This document shows positions 1-7,576 of a DNA stretch of 22,920 nucleotides, piece after piece. Made by a program: the position numbers and the translations under genes. Source of the DNA: an uncultured Clostridium sp. (GTDB taxonomy: Bacteria; Bacillota; Clostridia; Clostridiales; Clostridiaceae); assembly GCF_934754925.1 (NCBI RefSeq), contig NZ_CAKVJA010000043.1:1-22920 (forward strand), in the 5' to 3' direction. The notes under the pieces are model-generated. The model worked only from the letters and a program-made list of their open reading frames with translations. It searched no databases and was not told where the DNA came from. The stretch's first letter is position 1. Every line of letters begins with the position of its first letter.

Positions 1-74
1 AATTATTATATAGCATCTTTTTTTTTCTGTAAATAACTTTTATGTAATTTTTTATAATTTTTTTTATTTTTTAT

Positions 75-120
75 AAAAATAAAAAATAACTAGTCTGCTT
101 TTATTTTTCAACTAGTTATT
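75..120 (-). terminator. Intrinsic terminator of the HAD phosphatase gene
   Basis: A perfect 10-bp inverted repeat (AATAACTAGT at 85-94, ACTAGTTATT at 111-120) lies just past the stop codon at 130. On the minus strand it is followed by a long T-rich run. The sequence below it (1-74) is AT-rich with no gene that I can see. Confidence 0.85.
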
Positions 121-129
121 GTTATTGTT

Positions 130-990
130 CTATATTTCTAAAGACTTATAAATTGCTTTAGCTACTCCATCATTATTGTTACTATCAGTAACATATTTCG
201 CTATTTCCTTAATCTCAGGAATTGCATTTTCCATAGCATAAGAATTTTCAAATTCAGTAAACATTGAATAATCATTAAAGCTGTCGCCAAGAACTATTAC
301 TTCACTCTTATCTATTCCCATTTTTTTAATTGTCTTAGCTAATATTAATCCTTTTTGGGCCTCAATATCACTTATTTCAATATCATTAGAGAAAGTTGAT
401 GCTACTGCTAAATCACTTGTGCTTTTCTTTAATTTTTCTTTTAAATTTGCTATTAATTTCTCATCATTATCAAAAGTAACTATTTTTAATACCTCTACAT
501 TACTTTCTAAAATTTCATAAACATCATCTATATATTTCATTCCTCTTTCAGTATGGAACTTTTCAACGAATTCTATTACTTCTTCTTCATTCATCTTAGG
601 GTTAAACAATTTAAATCTATCAATAATAGCTTTTTTATCACTTTCTTTATTAGTTACATAAGATCCCTTATTAGTCATTAATTGAATACATAATCCAGCA
701 TCATTTAATATATCAAATACTATTTTTACGCTATCTTTATTCATATAAACACTTTCAATAACATTTCCATTTACGTCTCTGTACTCTGCTCCATTACTTA
801 AAATACATTCGCATTTTAAATTACATTCTTCTAAATATGACTTAACAGCACCATAATCTCTTCCTGTTACAATTGTAAAGTGTCTTCCCATTTCTTGAGC
901 TTTTCTTATAGCCTTTAAGTTTTCTTCAGATATCATATGATCATCATTTAGTAAAGTCCCATCCATATCACTTGCAATTAATTTTATCAT
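130..990 (-). CDS. Cof-type HAD-superfamily hydrolase (sugar-phosphate phosphatase-like)
   Basis: This is a cytoplasmic HAD phosphatase of the Cof/YidA type, 286 aa, the usual length. All HAD motifs are visible: motif I DMDGT with nucleophile D8 and D10, motif II IVTGR with T42, motif III lysine K213, and motif IV GDSFND with D236 and D240. The residues between motifs II and III form the C2-type cap that sets substrate choice. Family members dephosphorylate sugar phosphates or cofactors such as FMN and PLP; the exact substrate cannot be read here. The start has a good site (AAGGAGTAGGAG upstream of ATG). The gene follows the bgl operon but is separated from it by a strong terminator, so it is probably its own unit. 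A role in clearing excess sugar phosphate from beta-glucoside uptake is inference. Confidence 0.9.
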   Translation of the reverse strand: MIKLIASDMDGTLLNDDHMISEENLKAIRKAQEMGRHFTIVTGRDYGAVKSYLEECNLKCECILSNGAEYRDVNGNVIESVYMNKDSVKIVFDILNDAGLCIQLMTNKGSYVTNKESDKKAIIDRFKLFNPKMNEEEVIEFVEKFHTERGMKYIDDVYEILESNVEVLKIVTFDNDEKLIANLKEKLKKSTSDLAVASTFSNDIEISDIEAQKGLILAKTIKKMGIDKSEVIVLGDSFNDYSMFTEFENSYAMENAIPEIKEIAKYVTDSNNNDGVAKAIYKSLEI

Positions 991-1045
991 ATCTTATTCT
1001 CCTACTCCTTATCTTTAATGTTATTTTATACTATTTATTATACCA

Positions 1046-1078
1046 AACTTTATTATATAAAATATAAATAATAAAGTT
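1046..1078. repeat. 11-bp perfect inverted repeat upstream of the HAD gene
   Basis: AACTTTATTAT (1046-1056) and ATAATAAAGTT (1068-1078) are perfect inverted copies with an 11-nt spacer. They lie between the bglH terminator and the HAD start. There is no T-tract, so it is more likely an operator or leader hairpin than a terminator. The protein that might bind is unknown. Confidence 0.5.
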
Positions 1079-1092
1079 AAATTTATAAGTGG

Positions 1093-1132
1093 TATAAAAA
1101 ACGGACTACATATTATAAATAAAATGTAGTCC
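1093..1132 (-). terminator. Intrinsic terminator of bglH
   Basis: A 9-bp perfect stem GGACTACAT (1103-1111) / ATGTAGTCC (1124-1132) lies about 14 nt past the bglH stop. It is followed on the minus strand by GTTTTTTATAC. It ends the licT-bglP-bglH unit. Confidence 0.9.
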
Positions 1133-1145
1133 ATTTCCCTAATTA

Positions 1146-2585
1146 TTAAAGTTCTTCACCATTAGTTGCTATAACTTTTTTATACCAATAGAAACTCTTC
1201 TTTTTACTTCTATTTAAAGTACCATTTCCTTCATTATCTTTATCTACATAAATGAAACCATATCTTTTCTTCATTTCTCCTGTTGATGCAGATACTAAAT
1301 CAATACATCCCCATGGAGTATATCCTATTAAATCAACTCCATCAGCAATTGCTTCTTTCATCGCTTTAACATGTTCACTTAAATATTCTATTCTATAATC
1401 ATCATTAATAGTTCCATCTTCTTCTGGAGTATCTACAGCACCAAGTCCATTTTCAACTATGAATAATGGCTTTTGATATCTATCATATAACTGATTTGCT
1501 GTTATTCTTAATCCAAGTGGATCTATTTGCCATCCCCATTCAGATACCTTTAAATATGGATTTCTTACAGTTTTAAATACATTTCCTGCTGTTTTTCCAT
1601 TAACTACTTCTGGATTAACACTTGCACATCTACTTGAATAATAGCTAAATCCAATGAAATCTACAGTATTATTCTTTAATATTTCTTCATCTTTCTCACC
1701 AAATACAATTTCAATTCCATTTTCTCTTAGGAATCTCTTTGCATAACCTGGATATTCTCCTCTTGATTGAACATCTATAAAGAATAAATTTTCTCTTTCT
1801 TTATCCATAGCTTTTTGTACATCTTCAGGATTACAACTATAAGCATAAGTTACTCCTGCTGCAAGCATACATCCAACCATAGAATCTGGAATTATTTCAT
1901 GAGCCATTTTAGTAGCTAAAGCACTTGCTATAAGTTCATGATGAGCTGATTGATATTTAATTTGAAGCTCATTATCTCCCTCATCAAATCTAACTCCAGC
2001 TCCCATAAATGGAAGATGTAATATCATATTAATTTCATTAAATGTCATCCAATACTTAACTTTATTTTTGTATCTTGTAAATATAGCCTTACAATAGTTT
2101 AAATAAAAATCTACAAACTTACGATTTTTCCATCCACCAAACTTTTCAATAATTCCAATTGGAGTATCAAAGTGACATATTGTAACTACTGGTTCTATTC
2201 CATGTTTAATCATTTCATCAAACATTTCATCATAAAACTTCAATCCTTCCTCATTTGGAGTTTCTTCATCTCCATTTGGGAATATTCTTGACCATGCAAT
2301 TGAAATTCTTAGACATTTAAATCCCATTTCAGCAAATAAAGCTATGTCTTCTCTAAATCTATGATAAAAATCTATAGATTCATGTGATGGATAATACTCT
2401 CCCTCAACAGGTTTTAATATATCAATTTTACCTTCCATAACTTTTCTTCTATTTTCACCAGCTGGACAAAGATCAACAGTTGTTAATCCCTTTCCACCTT
2501 CTTTATATCCACCTTCACATTGGTTTGCAGCTAAAGCCCCTCCCCATAAAAAGTTTTCTGGAAATTTATTAAAATTATTATTCAT
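1146..2585 (-). CDS. bglH: 6-phospho-beta-glucosidase, GH1
   Basis: A GH1 enzyme that hydrolyses the phosphorylated beta-glucosides delivered by the PTS permease next door, giving glucose-6-phosphate plus an aglycone or glucose. It is cytoplasmic, 479 aa, the normal GH1 size. The N-terminal motif FLWGGALAANQCEGGY is typical. The acid/base is E184 in TFNEIN and the nucleophile is E378 in IVENG. The C-terminal SAST-GEMKKRYGFI stretch holds the Ser/Lys/Tyr pattern that binds the 6-phosphate and separates these enzymes from plain beta-glucosidases. The site GTGGAGGTATTGTTATG supports the start. It is the last gene of the LicT-controlled operon, after bglP, with a hairpin in the 112-nt gap that may lower or stabilise its message. 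Cellobiose-6-P versus aryl-glucoside (arbutin/salicin) preference cannot be decided by eye. Confidence 0.95.
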   Translation of the reverse strand: MNNNFNKFPENFLWGGALAANQCEGGYKEGGKGLTTVDLCPAGENRRKVMEGKIDILKPVEGEYYPSHESIDFYHRFREDIALFAEMGFKCLRISIAWSRIFPNGDEETPNEEGLKFYDEMFDEMIKHGIEPVVTICHFDTPIGIIEKFGGWKNRKFVDFYLNYCKAIFTRYKNKVKYWMTFNEINMILHLPFMGAGVRFDEGDNELQIKYQSAHHELIASALATKMAHEIIPDSMVGCMLAAGVTYAYSCNPEDVQKAMDKERENLFFIDVQSRGEYPGYAKRFLRENGIEIVFGEKDEEILKNNTVDFIGFSYYSSRCASVNPEVVNGKTAGNVFKTVRNPYLKVSEWGWQIDPLGLRITANQLYDRYQKPLFIVENGLGAVDTPEEDGTINDDYRIEYLSEHVKAMKEAIADGVDLIGYTPWGCIDLVSASTGEMKKRYGFIYVDKDNEGNGTLNRSKKKSFYWYKKVIATNGEEL

Positions 2586-2614
2586 AACAATACCTCCACA
2601 CTTAATTAATAATT

Positions 2615-2677
2615 AAAAATTAAGAGCTAAGAGTTTATATTAATAATTTCTCACACTTAAGCATCTCTTGGCTCTTA
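2615..2677 (-). terminator. Intercistronic terminator-like hairpin between bglP and bglH
   Basis: A 13-bp stem with one G-U pair (arms 2665-2677 and 2621-2633, TAAGAGCCAAGAG / CTCTTAGCTCTTA on the minus strand) has a ~31-nt loop and is followed by ATTTTT. It sits inside the operon, so it probably gives partial termination or protects the 3' end of the bglP message. Confidence 0.65.
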
Positions 2678-2697
2678 TCTTTTTATATTTTTATCTA

Positions 2698-4566
2698 CTA
2701 TAAAATAGTGATTATATCCTCTCCTGCATTAACTGATTTAATTTCTTTTGGTACTATTTCTAAATAATCCATAGTATTTGTGATAATAACAGGTGTAACT
2801 AATTCATAACCTTCTTTTTTAATAGCATCCATATCAAATTCAACTAAAGTATCTCCAACCTTAACCTTATCTCCATCTTTAACATGTGCAGTAAAGTGTT
2901 TACCATCTAATTGAACTGTATCCATACCAATGTGAATTAAAATTTCTGCTCCATCTTCTGATTTTAATCCAATTGCATGTTTAGTTTTAAATATCATTTG
3001 AACTGTACCATTTATTGGTGAAACTACTTTTCCTTCTGTAGGATTTATAGCAATACCTTTTCCCATCATTTCTGATGCAAATGTTTCATCTTTGACTTCT
3101 GTTAAAGGAACTACTTCTCCCTTTAATGGACTTGAAATAGTTATCTTATTCATTAATGGTGCTTTATCTACTGCAACTTCTTCTAAATTTTCATCTTCTA
3201 TAGCTTCTACTTTATCCTTATATAATATTAAACCAGCAACGAATGCTACTACTACACTTATTACAGCCCCTATACATGCATATACAAAATTCATCATAGA
3301 TTCTCCACCAATATAACTTGGTAAAGTTAAAAATCCTGGTGATCCCCCTGAATAATTAGAAACTCTAAATAATCCTAGGAATAATCCACCTGCTGCCCCA
3401 CCAATCATTGATGCATATAATGGAGTTTTAAATCTTAAATTAACACCATATAAAGCTGGCTCTGTAATACCACAAACTGCTGTAATACCTGCTGAAGATG
3501 CTAATTGTTTAATTTCTTTGTTTTTGCTCTTTATTGCTACTGCTAAAGCTGCTCCACCTTGAGATACATTTGAAGCTAACATACCCGGATATATTATAGT
3601 GTCATATCCCATAGTCATACGATTATTTATTCCAATTGGTATAAGTCCATAATGTGTACCTGTCATAACTAATAATGGAGTTAATCCACCTAATAAAGTA
3701 GGTACTAACCAGCTAGCATAAGATTCTAAAGTTTTTATTCCTAATCCAACTTTATCACTTACTATATATCCAATAGGTCCAATTACAACTAAAATTACTA
3801 TTCCTGAAACAACTGCTGTAATTAATGGTTTTGTGAAGAATTTAATAGCCTTCGGTGATATCTTATCTGCAATTGGTTCAACATATGACATGAACCAAAC
3901 ACCAAGTATTATTGGTAAAACACTTGAACTATATGAAGCTAAAGTAATTGGTAATCCAAAAATGGCTAGTGATTCACCAGTTTCCTTAGCTGTATTAACC
4001 ATTGTTACAAATGTTGGATGAAGCAATATTCCTCCAAGCATCATAGCTAAATATGGATTACATTTAAATTTCTTAGCTGCTGAGTTTGCTAAAAATATTG
4101 GTAAGAAATAAAATGCTGCATCTGCCATAAAGTTAAATATTTGATAACTTTGAGAATCAGTAGAAATTAATTTAAAAGCCGTTAATAATGCAAGTACAGC
4201 TTTCATCATACCTGCTGCTGTAATGGCTGGTAATATTGGAGTAAATATACCTGTAATAGTATCTATAACCTTTGCCACAGTCTTACGGTCATCTACCTCT
4301 TTAGATTCGCTATTACCTTCAATATTAGCAATTTTCATTATTTCTTTGTAAACATGATTTACATCATTACCTATAATAACTTGATATTGTCCACCTTTGT
4401 CTACGACACCCATAACTCCTTTAGTTTTCTTTATTGTTTCTGTATTAGCCTTTGATACATCTTTAAGATTAAATCTTAATCTTGTTGCGCAGTGTGTTAA
4501 ATTTGATACATTTTCTTGTCCGCCGACATTTTTTAATATTTCTTTTGCTAAATTTTCATAATTCAT
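2698..4566 (-). CDS. bglP: Beta-glucoside PTS permease, EII-BCA
   Basis: A membrane enzyme II that imports and phosphorylates beta-glucosides with phosphate passed from PEP through EI and HPr. At 622 aa it is full length for the BglP/BglF type. Domains run in the order IIB, IIC, IIA. IIB is residues 1-~85 with phosphocysteine C26 in THCATRLRF. IIC is ~105-460, with about ten hydrophobic segments. IIA is ~475-622 with phosphohistidine ~H545 in ILIHIGMDTV. The site GAGGAATTAAGCTATG is the ribosome site, and it can be paired by an upstream segment next to a RAT box (see the hairpin at 4569-4627). It is transcribed from the licT promoter side, controlled by two RAT elements in front of it, and followed by bglH. 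The IIA domain could also serve IIA-less transporters such as ScrA in this window (inference). Confidence 0.96.
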   Translation of the reverse strand: MNYENLAKEILKNVGGQENVSNLTHCATRLRFNLKDVSKANTETIKKTKGVMGVVDKGGQYQVIIGNDVNHVYKEIMKIANIEGNSESKEVDDRKTVAKVIDTITGIFTPILPAITAAGMMKAVLALLTAFKLISTDSQSYQIFNFMADAAFYFLPIFLANSAAKKFKCNPYLAMMLGGILLHPTFVTMVNTAKETGESLAIFGLPITLASYSSSVLPIILGVWFMSYVEPIADKISPKAIKFFTKPLITAVVSGIVILVVIGPIGYIVSDKVGLGIKTLESYASWLVPTLLGGLTPLLVMTGTHYGLIPIGINNRMTMGYDTIIYPGMLASNVSQGGAALAVAIKSKNKEIKQLASSAGITAVCGITEPALYGVNLRFKTPLYASMIGGAAGGLFLGLFRVSNYSGGSPGFLTLPSYIGGESMMNFVYACIGAVISVVVAFVAGLILYKDKVEAIEDENLEEVAVDKAPLMNKITISSPLKGEVVPLTEVKDETFASEMMGKGIAINPTEGKVVSPINGTVQMIFKTKHAIGLKSEDGAEILIHIGMDTVQLDGKHFTAHVKDGDKVKVGDTLVEFDMDAIKKEGYELVTPVIITNTMDYLEIVPKEIKSVNAGEDIITIL

Positions 4567-4568
4567 AG

Positions 4569-4627
4569 CTTAATTCCTCGCTTTCAATATTTTAATTTTT
4601 TCAAATTTAAAATTTTGAAGAATTAAG
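4569..4627 (-). promoter_or_regulatory. Hairpin next to RAT1 that can mask the bglP ribosome site
   Basis: The 11 nt CTTAATTCTTC (minus strand, 4627-4617) directly abut RAT1. They can pair with GAGGAATTAAG (4579-4569), the bglP Shine-Dalgarno, over 11 bp with one G-U. The same segment can instead pair with the local arm at 4592-4608 to form a second hairpin. Neither hairpin is followed by a T-run, so this does not look like an ordinary terminator. Translational control is inference. Confidence 0.5.
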
Positions 4628-4657
4628 GTTTTGCCTAGCCTAACCTAGTAACAATCC
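4627..4657 (-). promoter_or_regulatory. RAT1: LicT-type ribonucleic antiterminator, bglP-proximal
   Basis: On the minus strand it begins GGATTGTTACTAGG and ends CTAGGCAAAACC, 31 nt. This matches the LicT/BglG RAT pattern: GGATTGTTAC at the left arm, GGCAAAACC at the right, with a CTAG/CTAG inner stem. It is the second RAT between licT and bglP. Confidence 0.85.
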
Positions 4658-4693
4658 TATGAAACTTCTAAGGTTATATTAATTTTCCTGCTA

Positions 4694-4704
4694 ATCACCT
4701 CCTT
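4694..4704 (-). other. Orphan perfect Shine-Dalgarno sequence
   Basis: AAGGAGGTGAT on the minus strand is an 11-nt perfect match to the 16S rRNA 3' tail, but no ATG, GTG or TTG opens a frame at a proper distance after it. It lies between the terminator tied to RAT2 and RAT1, about 130 nt before the bglP start. Confidence 0.5.
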
Positions 4705-4726
4705 AAATTAATTATCAGTTATATAT

Positions 4727-4890
4727 AAAAAACCTAAATTAATTCTTAAAATTTAAGCTAATTTATTTTAATATAAACTTATTTTTCTTAAAATTCAGTT
4801 CACATTTAAAACACTAAACTTTTATGTTTATTAATTAAAATAAACATTAATAAAGTTTTTAGCTTAACTTTAATTATTAATTTAGGTTTT
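4727..4890 (-). terminator. Long terminator controlled by RAT2
   Basis: A 15-bp perfect closing stem (AAAACCTAAATTAAT at 4890-4876, and its complement at 4743-4729) is followed by six T on the minus strand. The right edge overlaps RAT2 by the shared AAAACC. The ~130-nt loop holds further stems: a TTAAGCTAA pairing around 4748-4758 with 4859-4869, and an arm pair around 4815-4857. It makes a branched terminator of about 160 nt, far longer than the usual RAT-linked terminator. Confidence 0.8.
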
Positions 4891-4914
4891 GCCTGATCGA
4901 ATCAGTTACAATCC
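4885..4914 (-). promoter_or_regulatory. RAT2: LicT-type ribonucleic antiterminator
   Basis: A 30-nt RAT on the minus strand: GGATTGTAACTGATTCG at the left, ATCAGGCAAAACC at the right, inner stem CTGAT/ATCAG. It lies about 30 nt past the licT stop and overlaps the start of the terminator at 4727-4890, so bound LicT would let transcription run into bglP. Confidence 0.88.
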
Positions 4915-4944
4915 TAACGGAAATTATTAAAGTAGTATTTAGTT

Positions 4945-5781
4945 TTAACAATTTTCATGTACTACTCTAGCTGTATGTATTATTAAATATAACATTTCTT
5001 CTTTTGTTAACTGGGTATTATATTTTTGTTTTACAAACCCTTCAATTCTCTTTGTACACTCATAAGATTTTGGATACTTAAGTTTAATCATATCAAATAA
5101 ATCATTGTCATTATCTTCATAATATCTTCCACTAGATAATCTTTGAGTGAAGAATTTTAAATGTGTTACAAATCGATAGTAATTAATTGAATCTTCATCA
5201 AACTCAATATTAAAATGATATTTTACCATCTTTAATATTTCCTCAATTAATTTAATCATATCCACTATTTCTGGCATTTCTTGATCAAGCTCACCATTTA
5301 AAATATGCATTGCTATTGATGCTGCCTCATCTTCCGGTAACTCAACATTTAAATTTTCTTTAATTACTCTTAATGCATGGATTCCAACATCAAATTCATC
5401 TTTATGCAGTCTTTTAATATCCCAAAGCATTGCATTTTTTATTTCTAGATTCTTTTCAGCTCTGCTAATTGCAAAACTAATATGATCTGTAAGAGTTAGA
5501 TAAATATTTTCATTTAACTTTGTACTTAATTTATTTTCTGCATATTTTATTATATCTTCTGCAATTTCTAAATACTTTGCTGGAATATCATTTACTAATG
5601 TAAGCAGTTTTTCATTTATACTTTTATTTTCTAAGACGAATATTTTTTCTATTTTACTCTCATCAATCTCATCGCCCTTTTTCTTTTGAAAGGCTAAACC
5701 CCTTCCCATAACAACTGCTTCTTCACCGTTTTCACTTATAATTGTCACAACATTGTTATTTAACACTTTATTTATGATCAT
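4945..5781 (-). CDS. licT: LicT/BglG-family transcription antiterminator
   Basis: An RNA-binding antiterminator of 278 aa. The N-terminal CAT domain (residues 1-~55, MIINKVLNNNVV, MGRGLAFQKKKG) binds RAT RNA and stops the overlapping terminator from forming. Two PRD domains follow. PRD1 (~65-170) has H100 (LTDH) and H159 (SIAMH). PRD2 (~172-278) has H207 (FVTH) and H269 (LIIH). These four positions equal the phosphorylated histidines of B. subtilis LicT. By family rule EII phosphorylates PRD1 to switch the protein off when substrate is absent, and HPr phosphorylates PRD2 to activate it when preferred sugars are lacking. The gene has its own RAT and terminator upstream, so it controls itself as well as bglP-bglH. 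The ribosome site is GAGGGG, 11 nt before ATG. Confidence 0.96.
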   Translation of the reverse strand: MIINKVLNNNVVTIISENGEEAVVMGRGLAFQKKKGDEIDESKIEKIFVLENKSINEKLLTLVNDIPAKYLEIAEDIIKYAENKLSTKLNENIYLTLTDHISFAISRAEKNLEIKNAMLWDIKRLHKDEFDVGIHALRVIKENLNVELPEDEAASIAMHILNGELDQEMPEIVDMIKLIEEILKMVKYHFNIEFDEDSINYYRFVTHLKFFTQRLSSGRYYEDNDNDLFDMIKLKYPKSYECTKRIEGFVKQKYNTQLTKEEMLYLIIHTARVVHENC

Positions 5782-5844
5782 ATCAGTATAATCCCCTCAT
5801 TTTATATTTTCTAATTAAGATACATATCTTAACTAAAATTATAC

Positions 5845-5934
5845 AAAAAAACCTAAATCAATATCAAATAATGAATATAATTATTCCTAGATAAAATAAT
5901 TAATATCCATATATTTGGTATCAATTTAGGTTTT
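5845..5934 (-). terminator. RAT3-linked terminator in the licT leader
   Basis: Arms of 21 nt (5914-5934 and 5848-5868) pair with only a few mismatches or wobble pairs: AAAACCTAAATTGATACC against GATATTGATTTAGGTTTT on the minus strand. Seven T follow (5845-5851). The right arm shares AAAACC with RAT3. Confidence 0.9.
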
Positions 5935-5957
5935 GCCTGCTTACCCAGTAACAATCC
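5929..5957 (-). promoter_or_regulatory. RAT3: LicT-type ribonucleic antiterminator in the licT leader
   Basis: A 29-nt RAT on the minus strand, GGATTGTTACTGGG at the left and AGCAGGCAAAACC at the right. It is nearly identical to the B. subtilis LicT targets and is the closest to consensus of the three here. It lies about 30 nt after the predicted transcription start. Confidence 0.92.
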
Positions 5958-5988
5958 CAAAATGGATTCCACTTATTAACTTGTCTTA

Positions 5989-6017
5989 ATTTTATCAACT
6001 AATGTAAACATTGTCAA
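5989..6017 (-). promoter_or_regulatory. Sigma-A promoter of the licT-bglP-bglH operon
   Basis: Perfect -35 TTGACA (6012-6017), 17-nt spacer, -10 TAAAAT (5989-5994). The spacer contains ATGTTTACAT, a short near-palindrome resembling one half of a CcpA-type site, so catabolite control is possible but unproven. Confidence 0.85.
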
Positions 6018-6035
6018 TATATTTTTATTTAATTT

Positions 6036-6680
6036 TTATACAGCTTCAATAAAGCATATATATTCAATTTTATGCTTTAAGCTCTTATTTATATAAGCTA
6101 CTATTCTTCCAACTAATAATGCAGACAAAATAGTTCCTATTCCTAATCCATCTAATCCTTTACCATTAAACAATAAAATACTACCAGATAAAATCACTAT
6201 AACACAATCAAAATAAATTTTTGCTTTTCCAAAATCTATTCTTGCTTTTTTACTAATTGCTTGAGATAAACCATCTGGTGCCACTGGCACAATATCTGCT
6301 GTAATAGTAAATACTATCCCCAATGATGTAATAAAGAAACTTAATATACAAATAAAAATTCTAATATAAAAGCTATCTACATTTATATTAATAATTAAAT
6401 TAAAAAAATTCATAATTTGTCCAAATAATATAGCAAATACTATTTGAAGTAACTGAATCATTTTAAAATCTCTTTTTAATAATATTATTTGCATTCCTAC
6501 ATAAATAGTAAATAAAATAGCTGCTGCTGTTCCTAAACTAATACTACTAACCTTACTTATACTTAATGGTAATGAACTTACAGGTGATGCTCCTAAATTT
6601 GATTTTATTGCTAAGACTCCACCTAATGCTAATAAAAATATTCCACAAATATAAATAATTATTCTATTTATACTTTTCAT
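6036..6680 (-). CDS. YczE/YitT-type integral membrane protein
   Basis: A 214-aa membrane protein with about five hydrophobic segments (roughly residues 7-25, 48-68, 77-97, 106-130, 155-195). The early motif GGVLAIKSNLGASPVSSLP and the later ITADIVPVAPDGLSQAI are the two related signatures of the YczE/YitT-like (COG2364-type) family, which come from an internal duplication. Function is unknown; a transport role is only guessed for the family. The ribosome site is AAGGAGAGATAGATG. It shares family with the next gene upstream (6827-7537) but a clear terminator lies between them. It ends 19 nt before the licT -35 box, with no terminator visible, so some read-through into licT is possible. Confidence 0.8.
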   Translation of the reverse strand: MKSINRIIIYICGIFLLALGGVLAIKSNLGASPVSSLPLSISKVSSISLGTAAAILFTIYVGMQIILLKRDFKMIQLLQIVFAILFGQIMNFFNLIININVDSFYIRIFICILSFFITSLGIVFTITADIVPVAPDGLSQAISKKARIDFGKAKIYFDCVIVILSGSILLFNGKGLDGLGIGTILSALLVGRIVAYINKSLKHKIEYICFIEAV

Positions 6681-6747
6681 CTATCTCTCCTTAATTTACA
6701 ATTAATTAATACTGTAATATTATAAATTTTAATATAGATATGATCAT

Positions 6748-6795
6748 AAAAAAGTAATAGATAGTATGAATTAATTATTTATCATACTATCTATT
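6748..6795 (-). terminator. Intrinsic terminator between the two YczE-like genes
   Basis: A perfect 14-bp stem AATAGATAGTATGA (6756-6769) / TCATACTATCTATT (6782-6795) with a 12-nt loop is followed by six T on the minus strand (6748-6753). Confidence 0.9.
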
Positions 6796-6826
6796 TATTA
6801 TCACTTATTCTTAAAATTGTCAATTT

Positions 6827-7537
6827 TTAAGCTATCACTGCAGCTTCATCATCTTCCTTACCATTAACAATAAAATCAACAATCTTTTTACCATATGGTA
6901 AACATAATTGAATAAATGGTCCTATTGCTAACATGGAAATTATAGTACCGATTCCGATTTTTCCACCTAAAATAAATCCAACTACTAAGAATGTAGCATC
7001 TAGAGCAATTCTAATCCAACGATATTGGAACTTTAATTTATCTTGAATTATAAATGGAACTATATCATTTGGTGCAACTCCAATATCAGTTGATGACATT
7101 ATTGAAAATCCAACTGCAATTACAAAACATCCTGCTAATACTAATATCATTTTTATAAATATATTAGCTGACTCTACAGGAAAATATGAAACTGCTTTTA
7201 CTCCTAAATCTATTATTGGACCAACACCAATAACACAAATTAATGTACCTATTTTTATTTTTTTCATATCAACTATAAGTATTCCAATAAATAACATTAC
7301 CAATATTATCATATTTGCTACACCAGGAGTAACTTCAGCACTTCCTGAAATCATCTGAACTATTGATAACTCCCTTAATCCCGTTTTATTTAAAACAGTT
7401 GCTAACCCTTGTGTAAAAACAGTAAATGGATCTGATCCAATGCTTGTCTTTAAGAATAAGGCTACTCCAAATTGGATTATACTCATTCCTATAAAAAATA
7501 ATACTAATCGTTTAATTAAATTAATTGCTTTATTCAA
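6827..7537 (-). CDS. YczE/YitT-type integral membrane protein (paralogue)
   Basis: A membrane protein of about 236 aa with five or so hydrophobic segments. The family signatures are FLKTSIGSDPFTVFTQGL near the N-terminus and MSSTDIGVAPNDIVPF after the midpoint, the same two-fold pattern as the gene at 6036-6680. The two are distant paralogues. No biochemical function is established. I place the start at TTG (7535-7537): the ribosome-like AAAGGGTGA ends 5 nt before it, while the longer GTG start at 7544-7546 sits inside that site and has no room for one. It is a single-gene unit with a strong promoter and an operator-like repeat upstream and a terminator downstream, so it is probably regulated by a substrate-linked repressor encoded elsewhere. 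Confidence 0.8.
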   Translation of the reverse strand: MNKAINLIKRLVLFFIGMSIIQFGVALFLKTSIGSDPFTVFTQGLATVLNKTGLRELSIVQMISGSAEVTPGVANMIILVMLFIGILIVDMKKIKIGTLICVIGVGPIIDLGVKAVSYFPVESANIFIKMILVLAGCFVIAVGFSIMSSTDIGVAPNDIVPFIIQDKLKFQYRWIRIALDATFLVVGFILGGKIGIGTIISMLAIGPFIQLCLPYGKKIVDFIVNGKEDDEAAVIA

Positions 7538-7576
7538 ATTTTTCACCCTTTACTACTACTTTTTTGCTTCGACTTA

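Noticed and set aside
4694..4706. Possible fragment of a 16S rRNA 3' end (ATCACCTCCTT on the plus strand)
   Set aside because: Only the 11-nt Shine-Dalgarno-like core matches, with no further rRNA sequence around it; it is an orphan ribosome site on the minus strand.
7538..7546. GTG start for the YczE-like gene
   Set aside because: The only ribosome-like sequence (AAAGGGTGA) overlaps this codon; TTG at 7537 has correct spacing. The family does not decide it, so it stays an alternative.
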